NCBI GenBank assembly: GCA_025350445.1
Contig: JANXXV010000129.1
Location: 1 to 6,198 of the forward strand
Direction: 5' to 3'
DNA: 6,198 nucleotides
Source of the DNA: Bryobacteraceae bacterium
GTDB taxonomy: Bacteria; Acidobacteriota; Terriglobia; Bryobacterales; Bryobacteraceae
In this document: in pieces, positions 5,985 through 6,198 of the stretch
Position numbering within the stretch: position 1 is the first letter of the stretch
Layout of the letters: the number at the start of each line of letters is the position of its first letter
Made by a program: the position numbers and the translations under genes
The notes under the pieces: generated by a model
Told to the model about the DNA's origin: nothing
Databases searched by the model: none
Seen by the model: the letters and a program-made list of their open reading frames with translations, nothing else

Positions 5985-6198
5985 CCCGAGCGACTCCGGC
6001 GACCCACGAAGGGTCCGTCGTTCCTATTCCGGGTACACGAAAGAGTTCGACAACCTCCGAGCCATAGCCGGGACCACAAAGCTACAAAAACAAAGGAATC
6101 TTCAGGAAATTGGGTCCGTTTCGCAAAGCCGCAAACAGCGCGTCGAACAAACCGCCGCAGCCCCCGAAACGGGAAACGCCCTAACGGAAAAACCCATC
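5985..6198. other. Right-end intergenic stretch with no convincing gene
   Basis: Two plus-strand frames are open from about 5974 to the window edge, one of them starting with ATG at 5974. One minus-strand frame is also open across most of the stretch. Openness in several frames at once on both strands argues for low stop density in GC-rich DNA, not for a gene. The translations are rich in R, K, Q, T and P and match no family I know. The first plus-strand ATG has only a weak GGGG 11 bases upstream. A divergent gene starting here and continuing past 6198 cannot be excluded. Confidence 0.5.
5991..6020. repeat. Small inverted repeat within a repeat-like intergenic motif
   Basis: GACCC (6001-6005) pairs with GGGTC (6011-6015) around a five-base loop. 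CGAC (5991-5994) can pair with GTCG (6017-6020) outside an asymmetric internal loop. From memory the surrounding sequence looks like GC-rich dispersed intergenic motifs often mis-called as short proteins in acidobacterial genomes. The copy number cannot be seen from one window. Confidence 0.35.

Noticed and set aside
1..6198. tRNA or other classic RNA gene
   Set aside because: No cloverleaf-like set of arms with a TTC-type T loop was seen by eye outside the coding regions.

Overview
The window is GC-rich bacterial chromosomal DNA. It most resembles an acidobacterium, perhaps of the Solibacter/Bryobacter type. This is inferred from the very large Oar-like TonB-dependent receptor with an N-terminal carboxypeptidase-regulatory domain, a family strongly expanded in Acidobacteria, and from the style of the intergenic DNA. 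No rRNA or other marker gene is present to confirm it.

Left part (1-2105, + strand): a tightly packed gene run. It begins with the last codons of what is almost certainly prfA (release factor 1). prmC (hemK), the methyltransferase that modifies the GGQ glutamine of release factors, overlaps it out of frame. dinB (DNA polymerase IV) then overlaps the prmC stop by an ATGA. prfA and prmC form a natural functional pair. dinB, a translesion polymerase, is an unrelated passenger that appears co-transcribed and probably translationally coupled.

Middle (2106-2397): a gene-free stretch between two convergent genes. It holds three stem-loops in immediate succession (2236-2338), a further imperfect inverted repeat upstream (2133-2182), and a small inverted repeat touching the stop codon of the minus-strand gene (2376-2397). 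None has a clear T-tract, so they are not textbook intrinsic terminators. They may be a bidirectional termination region, a REP-like element or a structured RNA.

Right part (2398-5862, - strand): one intact gene for an outer-membrane TonB-dependent receptor of about 1154 residues, with signal peptide, carboxypeptidase-regulatory domain, plug and C-terminal barrel ending in phenylalanine. No SusD-like, TonB/ExbBD or regulator gene is visible beside it, so its substrate cannot be told. Upstream of it (5863-6198) there is no convincing gene. The stretch contains a possible -10 box, a 41-codon minus-strand ORF ending in an ATGA overlap with the receptor start, and two motifs that look like dispersed intergenic repeats.

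I see no new defence, mobile or biosynthetic system here. The most interesting items are the tandem hairpins, the coupling of dinB to the release-factor operon, and the translation-initiation arrangement of the receptor gene.
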